64,000 bases of DNA from Pachyseris speciosa (lineage: Eukaryota > Cnidaria > Anthozoa > Scleractinia > Pachyseridae). Position numbers and translations under genes: made by a program. The notes below the pieces were generated by a model. It searched no databases. It was not told the DNA's origin and was given only the letters and a program-made list of their open reading frames with translations. The DNA lies in NCBI GenBank assembly GCA_016490735.1, contig JAEMWC010001003.1, positions 78,501-142,500 on the forward strand, given 5' to 3'. Below are positions 39,251-50,176 of the stretch, piece by piece (the first letter of the stretch is position 1; every line of letters starts with the position of its first letter).

Positions 39251-42200
39251 TTACTTACAGCAAGTTTCTTGCAAAAGTGCACGGAACAAGCCTGATAAGG
39301 CTCGGAAGCTTTGGGAGTAGTACACATGGTCTTTCTGAGCAATCTTTTCCAGTTCTTCTTTCAAACTCCTCTCTCCAATCCCAACAGCAATAATGTGGAC
39401 CTTTTTATCTTTCTAATAATTGGGAAACGTTGGTTTAATAGCTATAGGTCATTACATATGGGTTATATGGCCAAGCGTGAGGTCAAGATGGCGGGACATT
39501 GGCCAAGGTCCTTTTTTGCGTGTTTATGGAACAGAACGAGGCCAATATCCCGCCACCTTGACCGAACAAGCTTTGTCAATAAAGGATTTATTATATGACT
39601 CAAAGTACACTATTAAAAGACAGTAAAACGCTGGACAAACGGGTTATCCCGAACGGTCATGATGGTTCCATCTTGACCTCGCGGGTAGCCAATCACAGTA
39701 GAAGAATTGATTCATCTTGACTGCTCTTGACCGCTGAAAGAGCCAGTCATATAATAAATTGTGACATACGAAGTGTGGTTCACCACTAAGTATTCTTGTC
39801 AACCAACTGGAAACAAACAGGACGTTTTCTTTCGTGGGCAAATACCATAAATTCCTGCGGATACTGATTTTCGCCGCACGAACCCTATTGCCTGATGGTG
39901 TAGTCCTCATGCGGCGTACGTCACGAGATGTGACCAATCAGGAAGCGTTGTTTGATCAGTGGTTTTCGTACTTAAGAAGAGCAGTTCGGAGAGGTCCAAA
40001 TAATTATTTCAATATTGTATTTTATTGAGGAGCCCGTAGCCCGAATAAGCTCTAATGGTTTCTCTATTTTCTTTCATTTGTTATATATTCATAATCTTTT
40101 GCATTTTAATATAGATTTATATTGTAATGTTGTGCAACAAAAATCGCAAAAAATAAACTGAAACTGAAATTGAAACTGTCCACTTGTTGAAAATTATGTC
40201 TTCCAAGGAGCCTGTGATAGTGTTTTCCCAGCTGAAATTGGCTTTAAAGTTAAAGGAATAATTCATGCTATCTTGGTGGGTTGGCCTTGATAACGTCGCA
40301 GGTTTTCAATATTGCCATAAGCCACCAGCACGCAGAGGGCACAAAATACTCTCTATAAAGAATACCACGATTGCAGCAAAAAGCCTTGGTGGAGGTTACA
40401 ACTAGGCCTAATTCCGCGCTTAGCGATGGAGTTTTGAACTTCAAACGTTTGGGTTTCTACGGCCTAAAATGAAACTTATCGCTGCCACATTTTGAAATCT
40501 CCCTGAGATCATCTCAAGTATTTTTCGGCAGCTGTTTTTTCCAGAGCTAGCTGATTATTGTACTCTAGATCTTACCTCAAGACTTCGTATGATTTTATCG
40601 TAGGGTTCGGATGCTTCATTAGTCTTCCCATCTGTAAAAAGGATAAGAACTTTGGGAACATCAGGCCTCGATCCTTTCTCGACGGTAAAGAGTTCATCAG
40701 CCTTCTTTAAAGCCTTATCGATGAAAGTCCAGCCTCCCTGACTGTTCGACAATTTGTATATGAGATTGTGTGCGGCTTCATTGGAATGATAAGTACTATC
40801 ATTTAAGTAGTTCAAGACTTTGGCTTCTCTAGCGAAGAGGACGAAAGCTGCATGCGTGGCGTCAGGACCAATCGTCAGTGAATCGAGGAGCTCCAAAACA
40901 AAGCCTCTCATGATACGGTAGTCTTCTACGCTGATGCTCTTAGTGCGGTCCAACAGAAATACAACATCAAGTCCCTCGGGTGCCTCACAGATAGAGGGTG
41001 CTGTATTTGGAATGTGGTGAAAAACGTTTTTGTTAGTTCATCGCAAAGAGCTTAAAGGGGAGCTGTCACACCAATTCTTGTTATAAATTTGTTCAAATTG
41101 CGGGGAGGTATGACATGAATGGCCCGTGTAGCACGAAGAGGAAGATTTCAAAGTATTTCCTGGACAAAATAATCTAATATTATTTTATGGAGGTTAACCT
41201 AACGTGAACCCAACTACTTCAAGTTACAATCAATATTTCCTCCTCGTCATCCGTGGCCAAAGAAAACCGAAAATATTTCCATTGCATTTATTGAGTACTT
41301 AGTGTGGAAATGAAATTCTTTTTTTAATTTTCCGTTGTTGCAAGCACATGTTTGGGTTCAGCTAAAAAATTAGGGGACAGTGCCCCTTTAAAGCAGCAAC
41401 AACGTTGGCGTTAATTTCAGGTTCAAAGACTACCACTGATAACTACTTCTAAGAACACACAGCTATACAGCCATGATCTTTTGGCAGGAACTAACTGCAC
41501 TGTGGAAATCATGAAGCTAAGTCGGGAAACAGAATAATACTCACGACAAATTCTGGACTGGATTTCCCCTATGAAGTTTTCTAGAGAGGGGTAATCTTTC
41601 ACGTAAGTGATGTTTTCTCCTACTGCAATTCTTTGCAACACTTCCTTGTTCCTCCTGTTATACGCCTTCTTTCCAATTGCCAAGGAAACTATACGGACGC
41701 CCTTTTTCTAAAAGGAATAACAACCACAGATTGAAAATATATGTTTCTCATATTTGTTTCTATATTTCTGTATAGCTCTGACCGGTTAGAAGTTAATTAA
41801 GGACGTTCTAGCGTTACTGCGCATCCTTACTGCGCAATGTCAAGACATGCCTTGCATCGAGCACGCGTTCTGAGGAGTTAATTTAGACAAATATCGAATT
41901 TTTTCGAGGGACGGTAGCTTTGAAGTTATTAAGCTCTTAAAATACAAGGTATAACCCCTGTTTTTTTTTGATCATCACTTCGACCGGACGCATTTTATGA
42001 AAAAATTTCAATGTTAGAAGTTTAAAACTGAAAAATTTCTTTTCGTTTCGTTTCTGGTTTATCAAATGTGGCGGTGTAGGGTTTGTAATGTCAGGGATGA
42101 CTTTTACTATTAGTTGAAAGTGTTAGTTTGATACACTTAGTCAAATGACCTATATAGTAACGTGAATTCATTTTCGACATTTTCACTGTAACAACCATGG

Positions 42201-44272
42201 AAGCCATTTTAACCAACGAGGGCCTGTTGTTCAATTTTAGTGTTTTCAAGTCCGCGCTTTATCTCCGAAGCGATTTCAATAACCTCTCCTTCCCCCTCAA
42301 TTGGTTTTGTATTTTTGGTGTAGCGCATCATCTAACTGCTGCAGAAATTTTTGAAAAAATATATACCAGCGTAAGAAGATTTTTGATAGAACGTCCTCAA
42401 TAAGCTAAATTATCGTTATCATAAAAGAAGAGAACAAACTGAAACAAAAAGTGTGATTTCACTAGCTCCCTTAGAGTGAATAAAATTATAAAACGTTTGC
42501 TTTGGCTTTGCATTATTAATTACTTTCGCTCTGTGATTGGTTGACAAAACTCGCGCAACTTTCTCAACCAATGAGAAGCAAGACTAACACAACTCCTAAC
42601 TTGCACGCGCGTGTTTTCCCGCGCTTGATGTGGGCTGCATGTAAATATAGGTTACTGGTCAAGTGTGAGGTTAAAATGGCGGGATATTGGGGCCAATATC
42701 CCACCATCTTGACCGAACAAGGTTGGTCAATATAGGAATTATCATATGACTCAAAGAGCGATATTAAAAGACAGTAAAACGCGGGACGAATGGGCTATCC
42801 CGAGCGGTCAAGATCGCTCCATCTTGACCTCGTGGGTAGCCATTCACAGCAGGAGAATTGATTCATCTTGACTGCTGAAAGAGCCAGTCATATAATAATT
42901 GCTTGCTATTGTTTTCTGTATATTGGACTGTTTGCGTCCTTTTGTGACTGGTTGGAGTGATTACCTCGGTTTTCGTTTCACGACACTCTTTAAGCTTTGC
43001 TAATTTCAGTGATCAAATCATTTCGACAACATTTCATCTCACCTTTAAATCATTAACAACAGCATACGTCCCGGTTAAATTGGTACTTGGGTGCGACTTG
43101 CCATCGGTAAACAGAAGCATCACACTGCTCACTCCAGCTCTGTCTCCATTGGCTGGAGTGAACATTTCCTTGTCCGCTTTGGATATCGCATAATCAAGCC
43201 GGGTTGGCTTGGTGAGGTCCATAATGCTGCTACTGATCAAAGCCTCCATTGCTTCGGTGCTGTGGAAAGATGCGTTGTTAAACGTGTTGTGTATCACGCT
43301 GTCTGCTGCAAACGTCTCGAACGAGACACGCGTTCCACCTGGCGAGACACCCACACTTCGGATGATTCTCTTAAGGGCTTCCTTCAGAATAGGGATGTTT
43401 TCCTTCCCGATGCTTTTGGTAGTGTCTACCACCAAACCCAGATCAAGTTTACAGCCTAAAAGAAAAAAGAAACACAACACTGAACAACAAAACAAAACAT
43501 GAGATAAAAAGCACGCTGTAACAACCAGACTCGAGAAACGCTTACACGATTTTATTCTTGCTATACCAATTTAAATTAACCTCTATCTGCTTTCATCCTC
43601 CATGTCGCACAGGTCTTTTTTTCTTTAATTAGATTAAATTATAAGGAGAGAGGCTTTTTATCTAACAACCTCGTTCCCAGGGTCTCTCCTTTGTCTTAGT
43701 CTTTGGCTTCTTGAGTGTGAATTGGTAAATAGTCTAAATAAACAATTTGAACTTGAACTTGACTATGATAAGAAGAGAGTTGCTCAGTTTTTGGAAATCA
43801 CCCAGCTCCGCTATTTTTGCTGGATGGATCTTGAATTCACCTGATCGGCATGAATGTACCTCTAAGGAAACGTTTATATTACTTTGACAGCATCACGTTG
43901 TCAATTTAAATTAGTGACAATTAAGAAAAACAGTGCTGCATGAATTGCGATGAGGTGCGGTTTCAACTGCAACAATTCAAGAATTTTCGGCATAACAGTG
44001 AAAGCTACAAACTCACCCGGACAAGACAAGCTCAAGAAATTTTAGCAAAAAGCGTAACCCAACTAAATGCAACCGTTTCTAGTTCAAGTTCAAGTTCAAG
44101 TTCAAGTTTATTTCAATTAACACAGGGATTACTACGTAGTTACACATGTCTAACATCGTAGCGCGCTTTTAAATTCTGCATTTTATATTAAAAGTTATGC
44201 TTCCTTACCAGAAACAGCTACTTCTGAGACATCCTGAAATGCCCAAAACGCAATCATCCACACCAACAACAT
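39251..44272 (-). CDS. Gene B: secreted double von Willebrand A domain protein, 5 coding exons seen
   Basis: Coding exons on the minus strand are 44272-44209 (signal peptide), 43455-43043 and 41707-41545 (vWA 1), and 41000-40576 and 39412-39259 (vWA 2). All junctions have GT/AG ends and agree in phase (1, 0, 1, 0). Both vWA domains are cut at the same place, after the TDGK motif, showing tandem duplication of a two-exon module. Each has a MIDAS of the form D-x-T-x-S (DTTKS, DRTKS). Frame length to the last donor is 406 codons. If unspliced, a stop follows two codons later at 39253-39251; alternatively the donor T|GTAAGT leads on to further phase-1 exons. Known: vWA domains with MIDAS bind matrix ligands through a metal ion. 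Inferred: a matrilin- or collagen-VI-like adhesive protein. Confidence 0.75.
39259..39412 (-). CDS. Gene B vWA 2, second exon (possibly last)
   Basis: The acceptor CCAATTATTAG precedes 39412. It encodes KDKKVHIIAVGIGERSLKEE, VYYSQSFRALSGLFRALLQ and ETC. The perfect donor T|GTAAGT sits at the same place and phase as in vWA 1, so splicing onward is likely. Without splicing the frame ends at the TAA at 39253-39251. Confidence 0.7.
39461..39758. mobile_element. Repeat element, TCAAGATGG family, copy 1
   Basis: GGTTATATGGCCAAGCGTGA at the left and GAGCCAGTCATATAATAAAT at the right, with internal GACCGAACAAG, TTAAAAGACAGTAAAACGC and CCATCTTGACCTCG words. A second copy with the same order lies at 42648-42898. 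This copy has an extra segment, CCTTTTTTGCGTGTTTATGG. It is non-coding. Confidence 0.6.
40024..40192. mobile_element. 3' tail of a non-LTR retroelement or SINE
   Basis: AT-rich text ends with AATAAACTGAAACTGAAATTG, a short tandem TGAAAC-type tail typical of CR1/L2-like elements. No reverse transcriptase is visible. It lies inside the genomic stretch between gene B exons. Confidence 0.4.
40576..41000 (-). CDS. Gene B vWA 2, first exon
   Basis: The acceptor CCAAATACAG precedes 41000. It encodes CEAPEGLDVVFLLDRTKSIS, FVLELLDSLTIGPDATHAAF and VLILFTDGKTNEASEP, ending at GAG|GTAAGA, phase 0. Confidence 0.8.
41056..41387. mobile_element. piggyBac-like MITE with TTAA target duplication (332 bp)
   Basis: TTAA flanks both ends (41052-41055 and 41388-41391). 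The ends AGGGGAGCTGTC and GACAGTGCCCCT are imperfect inverses. No coding sequence. It is inserted in the gene B intron between the two vWA domains, 56 bp upstream of an acceptor-side exon edge. Confidence 0.75.
41545..41707 (-). CDS. Gene B vWA 1, second exon
   Basis: The acceptor TTATTCCTTTTAG precedes 41707. It encodes KKGVRIVSLAIGKKA, NITYVKDYPSLENFIGEIQS and RIC, the last strand and helix of a vWA fold. The donor C|GTGAGT is phase 1. Confidence 0.75.
41797..42400. mobile_element. Inverted-end element, AGGACGTTCTA family (604 bp)
   Basis: TTAAGGACGTTCTA at the left and TAGAACGTCCTCAA at the right are inverses with one mismatch. The interior holds no recognisable gene. It lies in the intron inside vWA 1 of gene B. 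Confidence 0.6.
42487..42992. mobile_element. GAGCGG-family MITE copy split by a nested element
   Basis: 42487-42645 (CTCTGTGATTGGTTGAC, CCAATGAGAAGC, GCGCGTGTTTTCCC) and 42899-42992 (TTTTGTGACTGGTTGGAG ... TTTCACGACACTC) together match the copies at 22903 and 61899. The part between is a different element. Confidence 0.6.
42648..42898. mobile_element. Nested TCAAGATGG-family element, copy 2
   Basis: GGTTACTGGTCAAGTGTGAG to GAGCCAGTCATATAATAATT, collinear with the copy at 39461-39758. It interrupts the older GAGCGG MITE, which gives an order of insertion. Confidence 0.65.
43043..43455 (-). CDS. Gene B vWA 1, first exon
   Basis: The acceptor TTTTTTCTTTTAG precedes 43455. It encodes CKLDLGLVVDTTKSIG and continues to MLLFTDGKS and AVVNDLK, ending at AAG|GTGAGA, phase 0. 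The MIDAS Asp, Thr and Ser residues (about residues 9-13 of the exon product) and the TDG motif are present. Confidence 0.8.
43691..43762. mobile_element. LINE-type 3' tail with (TTGAAC)n
   Basis: TCTAAATAAACAATTTGAAC followed by TTGAACTTGAC. A short tandem tail right after an AATAAA-like word fits the 3' end of a CR1/L2-type retroelement fragment. Confidence 0.4.
44081..44160. mobile_element. Inverted LINE-type tail (TTCAAG)n
   Basis: Five AGTTCA/TTCAAG units are followed by TTTATTTCAATTAACACAGG, the reverse-strand picture of the tail at 43691-43762. Confidence 0.45.
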
Positions 44273-44281
44273 CGTAAATGC
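44209..44281 (-). CDS. Gene B signal-peptide exon
   Basis: The acceptor GTGATTGCAG precedes 44281 and the ATG is at 44272. It encodes MLLVWMIAFWAFQDVSEVAV, a typical signal core. The donor is G|GTAAGG, phase 1. Nine bases before the ATG belong to the 5' UTR. Confidence 0.7.
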
Positions 44282-44589
44282 CTGCAATCACAATAAGTTG
44301 TGTCTATGATAAGATCTTTAAGGTGAACAATGGATATCACGTGACCAGGGTATTTAATACCCTCAGGTAGCAGCAATATTAAGACTCGAGTGAAGCCTAT
44401 TGATTGGGATTGCAAAATTTACAACATTCATGTTGGCCTTGAGATCAGTTGTTTGAATAAGGGTTAGGTTTGCGTAAGGGTTGCGATTTGGGCGTCAACA
44501 GGTCACGTGACAAGCATTCTCACCACACTGCAGAACATTGGGATAACTAGCCACACGCTAGTTATTACCCCTTAAACCACCCCTTCAAT

Positions 44590-44905
44590 CTACCAAATCA
44601 AAGATTGAGCCCAAGCATTAGCAGCCATGGACAGCTGTTTCGTCTTGTTAGGCCTCAAGGATACCTCACAAATTAATGTAATTTGGTCGGGACTTATTCA
44701 TATGTGAGCACTTGAGCCTGAGCATAAGCTATGCCATGCTGATAAGGCCTAACAAGGCCGAAACAGCTGTCCATGGCTGCTAATGCTCGGGCTCAATCTT
44801 TGATTTGGTAGATTTAAGGGGTCATGCTCGCTACCATGTGGCCTTAGTGCCCTTAGGGTAGCTTCAGCTTACCAAATCACATTAATTTGTGAGGTATCCT
44901 TGTCA
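44590..44905. mobile_element. Double foldback around CCATGGACAGCTGTTTCG
   Basis: The arm 44590-44654 (CTACCAAATCAAAGATTGAG ... GTCTTGTTAGGCCT) is inverted at 44746-44812. A second arm, AAGGATACCTCACAAATTAA (44656 on), is inverted at 44872-44904. A single arm word also occurs near 29352. It lies in the intron between the 5' UTR exon and the signal-peptide exon of gene B. Confidence 0.65.
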
Positions 44906-45827
44906 CTCCAGTCACATCCACAAGCTTTACATTTTCATCCACTGGAAAAAGTTATTTTCTCTTTGAACAACTGGAGCCTGATCACCAATATCCCTTCTAA
45001 TGTCCCCTCCCCTGCCCTCCCCTGCCCTCCCCTCCCCTCCCTCCCCTCAACTCCCCTCCCCTTCCCTTCCCACTATTGTGGCAACAGAAACCTGTTTTTA
45101 CAAGTTTAGAGCCAGTTTCAGAAACTCCAATCAGACGTCTACTCTTATCAATGCACCCAAGCAGGTGTAAGTGGGTGTAAATTTAAGATAACCGGCATGA
45201 ATCGATGTTTAACACAGTTTGAACTGAACTAACAGAGTGGCTTTCGATTTGTTGTCTCAAAGCTAATACAAGAGTCACTACTCTGGCCAATCAAAACAAA
45301 CGCAAGCAGCGGAACGAGCCAATCGTAGCAGATACCTGCAACTGGCGTTAAGCACGGGAAAATGTGCATGATCATTCCACGGCTTGTTTTGGTTAAAGAT
45401 ATATCTATCACACTCTTGACCTTTGCAATTTACTACCTTTACTTGCATAATGCAAGCCTTGATTTCGGCGTCCGTATGAAGAATCCTTTCTTACGCTATT
45501 TGCGACAGCTTTTTGAACGCACTTTCTGTTGGTACGCTCGATGAAAGAAATTTTATATCTTTTTCTGTATCATGATGTAGGTCGCTCTGAAAGCACTGTA
45601 AAGGAGTAACTTGTTGCTCCATAGCAACACTGGAGGTCTTGTAATAGACCTTATTCGTATCCTCCGTAATGAGCTGGAACTAGCTTGCAAACGAGGCTCA
45701 AACGGGGGAGTCTTTTCATATGTAAATGTATTCCCCCGCAGGAGCCTCCACTTCATGCTAGAAAATAGCTTAGACTATTTTCAGTCAGTGACCACTGATC
45801 GACCAAAAACACTTGTCTAACTAAGGC
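44906..45827 (-). other. Gene B 5' intron, non-coding
   Basis: It contains a C-rich run (45003-45072) and, at about 45268-45360, a fragment of the GAGCGG MITE family (GGCCAATCAAAACAAACGC). No exon is supported. Confidence 0.4.
45003..45072 (-). repeat. C-rich/G-rich tract with quadruplex potential
   Basis: Repeated CCCCTCCCCTGCCCTCCCCT units. The complementary strand has many runs of three or four G separated by one to three bases, so a G-quadruplex is possible in the gene B transcript strand. Confidence 0.6.
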
Positions 45828-46029
45828 ATTGGGCAAACTAAAAATGTTTGGTGGCCAAACATCACCAAACATTGTTTGTTGTCCAAACATGTTGATGTTT
45901 GAAGCCCTGGCCAAACGGTTATCAAACACGATCAAACAAGACCAAACAAGGTGGCCTAACGGTAAAATGTTTGGTCACCAAACAATGTTTGATGATCAGT
46001 TTGGTCACCAACAATTTTTAGTTTGGGGC
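45828..46029. mobile_element. Foldback element built from CCAAACA words (about 202 bp)
   Basis: The left side GGGCAAACTAAAAATGTTTG is mirrored at the right by CAACAATTTTTAGTTTGGGG. Words CCAAACA/TGTTTGG recur about ten times in both orientations (TGGCCAAACATCACC, TTTGGTCACCAAACAATG). Confidence 0.7.
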
Positions 46030-46958
46030 TTGATGAATAGTGTTTGTATGTTAACATAAGCGTTTTCATATAAAGTCAATCCTGAAAGTATGGTATTTAG
46101 CTACTTTATTCGACATTTCTCTGACCATCGATTACCATTTGAAAGGCTTGAGAGGAAATACGATTTTCATTGAAAGCAAAATGTTATGGCATGCACGAAC
46201 ACAACGAAAAGCTGTACTTTACAAAACACCGGCCGAGAAATACTGACAAAAAACCCTCAGTCATGGAAAAGGTCATAAAATCTGTAATGCTTCAGTTTAG
46301 CAAAATGTTTAATAATTCAATTCTTTTCGCAAAAAGCTTATAGTAAAACGGAGCAATAGCCTGGATTTATGACACTTCAAAAAATTTTTTCCAGCTGACT
46401 AGTTCCTCGGAATGGACCCAGCTATTGTTCTAATTATTTCAGGACTAATATAGCAATGCGTAAAGAATTGTGCGTGGGCAACAATTAAAGGGACGTCGGT
46501 ATACAAACTTTCAGCCACGTTGTGGAAAAACCGAAAATCTGTGTCAATGTTTTGAAAGTTTTCCACTGCGCATCTAAGATTTACATTAGACTCTAAGTTT
46601 TTTATTTGAACATTGATTAGTTTGCTAAATAAAAACACTGATTTTTTGTATAAATTTAACCAATCTAGACTTCATGTATGTCCGTGACTTGGTTAAAGAT
46701 GTTTTGCAATAACGGCAAAAGTAAACGTCATTATAACTATGTAAGACAGCTTTAACTTGTTCAGATTACATTGATTAATTTATGAATATAAAAATAATCG
46801 TTCGATTATTTGTTGCTGTTCTAATTTCCTTCCTATATATGCGACTGTTTAAAGGGAAAATTGACAGCTTGAATCACAAGAATTGCATGCAGACCGCAAG
46901 TTACTTTGCGCGTCTACCTTTATACATAAAGCTCTTTAAGTAATATCATTTAACTCAC
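46030..46958 (-). other. Gene B first intron, non-coding
   Basis: No supported exon; AT-rich sequence only. Confidence 0.4.
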
Positions 46959-47070
46959 CGTGTTCCAGAACTGCTACAGATGGTAAAACTCTTGCTTGTC
47001 TGGATCCGCTTTCTTGCAGTAAACGACGCTGGACTGAGTGAGCACAATTTCCCATCAACGACTATTTATG
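46959..47070 (-). promoter_or_regulatory. Gene B core promoter and 5' UTR exon
   Basis: Minus strand: CATAAATAGT, a TATA-like box, occupies 47070-47061. A start about 30 nt downstream near 47035 would give a non-coding exon ending at ACACG|GTGAGT (46959/46958), a strong donor. The next acceptor (GATTGCAG before 44281) leads to the signal-peptide exon. This is supported by motif quality and order, not by transcript data. Confidence 0.45.
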
Positions 47071-47441
47071 TCCCAGTTGCCCCTTTAATTGACAATGTAA
47101 GCGTCAGTAGGATTATACGAGTCGACCAATCACCGTAATCATTAACTAAAAGATAAGGACCCCATTTGTTAGTCAGGCCATCTAATTATTCAATCTTCCA
47201 TTCGAATAAAGTATAATTTACGCGAAGTTGACTTTAAGCATAATTTTCTAAACCCTTTATGTTAGACTGAAGAGAATATTATTTTCTTACCAATCCTAAA
47301 CTATTCCACTGCATGATTCATTTTAATTCCTTTTTTTGCAGTTCCACCTGTATTGTGCATGGAATTTGCACCTCTTTTTGAAGAGTACAACGAAAGAGCG
47401 CTTCTAGCGTCATTTTGCAAATGAATTATAGTAATCCTTTA

Positions 47442-47669
47442 AGCCTGGTTTTCACAAGCGACGCGATCGCAAGCGTAAGCTCAAGCGAGCGCAAGCATAA
47501 GTAGCTTATGCCAAGTGAAAACGAACACCAAGCATAAGCACAAGCACAAGGAGAAGGAAACATTTTGATCCTTGCGCTTATGCTTATGCTTTCGTTAAGC
47601 CCGTTTTCATGGTGAAATAAGCGCTCTTGTGCTTGCGCTTATGCTTGCGTCGCTAGTGAAAACCAGGCT
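47442..47669. mobile_element. Foldback element built from AAGCATAAGC words (228 bp)
   Basis: AGCCTGGTTTTCACAAGCGA (left) and GCGTCGCTAGTGAAAACCAG (right) are inverted ends. The arms are strings of AAGCATAAGCACAAGC and GCTTATGCTTGCGC words. Confidence 0.8.
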
Positions 47670-49830
47670 ATATTCTTTACTTATTCATTAATTTGTCCTG
47701 CTCTCTGATAAATACAGTAAGCACACGACCATGCAATATCACAAATTTGGCTCACAACTTTTTACTAGGGTTCTTTGACAAGCTTCAGTTGGCGCTAAAA
47801 GTTCACGACATTGTTCCATAACATGCAATTATTTTTATGCTTTTTGGACCTTTAATTAGTAAGTCACTGACCGAGTTTGATTTCTAAGACACTTTGCACG
47901 TCACGCTTACGACCTCTGTCTATAACAATGTGGTTTTGGTTGGAATCTGCTATACAGTAGTATTAAAACCTTAACAGTTTCTTGTGAAGTTGCAAACGGG
48001 ATCAGTGCTAAGATTTTAATATGTTGAAACTTAAAATGTTCAAGTCGATCGCAGCCCTGGCTGGTTTGCTAAACCTTTTTTCCCTATGGGATGCATTGTA
48101 TTGCAGACAAACAGTTTTAAATCAAGAAGTTATAGCTGTGGTCCTGGCTCAAGATCATCAAAAGTGAATCGAAGTTACTCTGGAATCTCTCAGCTTAATA
48201 TGAATCTTTAAACTTTAGTGGGATTTCGAGATAGCGAGTCATGTATTACTGAAAGTAGTGTCCAAAGAACTCGGCGGGTGTCTATTCCAGACGACAGAAG
48301 TCTTTGCATAGATTATTGCTATTCCTTTGTTTCTCCTCGAAAATAAAGAAATTAATAATAAAAAAAACTTGCTCGCCCCACCGTGAAAGGATTATTTGGC
48401 AGACGTTTACAAATGCTAACAAGAATAAAAATCGCGTAGTTCTCTTCGTGGTTACATTGATTGCTTTCAATTTTGAATTTTAAATGGCACTTTCAAGGTG
48501 TTCCTATCCTCGCCTTTTTCATGTTCACTTCGTCTACATACTGATTTTAAAGGAAGTTTCCGAAATTTAAAGGTAGCCCACTTTATAATTAGGTTGATGG
48601 GTGCCTTGGTGACTGCCTCTCCATCCAAACATATTCAGGCACTTTCTTAGTTCATTGTTGAATGCTGACACTTCAAATTATAGTTAGTTCTTCAAGTCAC
48701 TTCTGTTCTACAATGAAGGGGCAAAACCTCTTGGCACAAATTCTCATTTATGCTGTTTCTATATCGGGGGCAAGAGAAACATCTTCGAACGGATCAAACA
48801 TCCTCCAGCCCCCGAGCCCCACCCCCTTACAATGCTCAGCACGACTACCCCAAATGCTCGCTGATATTCCGGGAAACCGAGGAAAACCAAGTGTGTGAGC
48901 AATGTTGTGCAGTGCTATAAAGACTAAAAAGCACGAGATTGCGGAGCCATAAGTTTGGTTTATTTTTGCTGACACGACGTTGGCGACGGCTACTTCTGAA
49001 TTTTTAAGATGCCTTTATTGTAAAAATGCAACTTCGTTTTCTTGACCTCTCATTCTACTATAACTGAAGGCACAAACTACCTTATTGAATATTTTCATGC
49101 TTACTCGGTTTCTTCTCTGAGCTTTTACTAATTGCAAAATTGCCTAAGATGCTAAACCTTCATTTTATTAATTCTTCTTTCCATTTGAACAAATTATGTA
49201 CACTGACGAAATTATGCTAGCCCTTTGAAATATGCTATTTCCCACAATATTATTAAATTATCTTTTCACTAGTTAAGCTGCTTTCATTATTGAAAATTAT
49301 AGATTTGTTCCTCTGTTAAACTTACCGAGATAATTAACTCCTATCACGATTTAAATATCTTAGATGACAATGTTTTAGCAAATTCTTGACAAAGTACATG
49401 TTACTTTATAAATAATTTGGTATGTGGTTTGTTCAACAACATCTAGATGTTTCAACTTAATACGACAGCAATCTTCTAGCAGCAGCTGATTGTCAAGTTT
49501 CCTTAGTTTTTGCTTATAAAGAGGTATCAGTTTCATTGCGAATAATCCTTTTCTTTCATAGTCGGGAAATGGAGAGAAGCCAGCCGTGAGACGGCGCTCT
49601 TGTTGGCCCCCTTGACAGAAATTATATATATTTGTAGGTTCATGGCCAGTTCGTAAAACATGAGCTCATGCACAAACTGAACTCGTTGGATAATTGTTAA
49701 CACGAGCTTGCGGTCGTTCAGCTTGCGTGTAGCTGTACCCATATCCCTCTTATAAAGACAATAGAAAAAAAAGAAGAAATGATCATTCGCAATCTGCAGT
49801 TTACCGGCTTCACCTAATAATTTTTAATAT
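47670..49830. other. Intergenic DNA between gene B promoter and gene C 3' end
   Basis: No exon is supported on either strand. The right part probably includes the 3' UTR of gene C. Confidence 0.4.
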
Positions 49831-50176
49831 TTAATTTTCAACGTTCTTCTTCGACTCCATGCTGGACCTCAGCGGTATAACGACTTGAATCCAAACATTG
49901 GACCGACTCAGCATCGTCTGCCATATTTTGCATTCGTCTTCCGTGGCGTCGTCAAATTCGTTGGCGTTGGTACCCAAGCCTAATCGAACACCACCCAAGA
50001 ATTCGTCGCTGGAAGCGCGGTCGAAATCATAAATGGTGATTTCTAAGACTTTTTCTTTCAGGTCATCAAGAGAAACCTCCTCGTAGGAAAACTTGTGGTC
50101 GAAAGTAGGGTTTAGGGTTCGCCTAATGACTGGCGTCTTGTGCTTGGATTTGCCTTTTCTATCTGGTAATAGATAG
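49831..50176 (-). CDS. Gene C exon h: rest of C2B and stop
   Basis: The acceptor TTTTGTTGTAG precedes 50176. It encodes YLLPDRKGKSKHKTPVIRRT, LNPTFDHKFSYEEV, ITIYDFDRASSDEFLGGVRL and the final WIQVVIPLRSS, with the stop at 49833-49831. The Ca-loop Asp residues are present. The W-x6-PLR ending is the C2B signature of Slp and related proteins. Confidence 0.85.
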
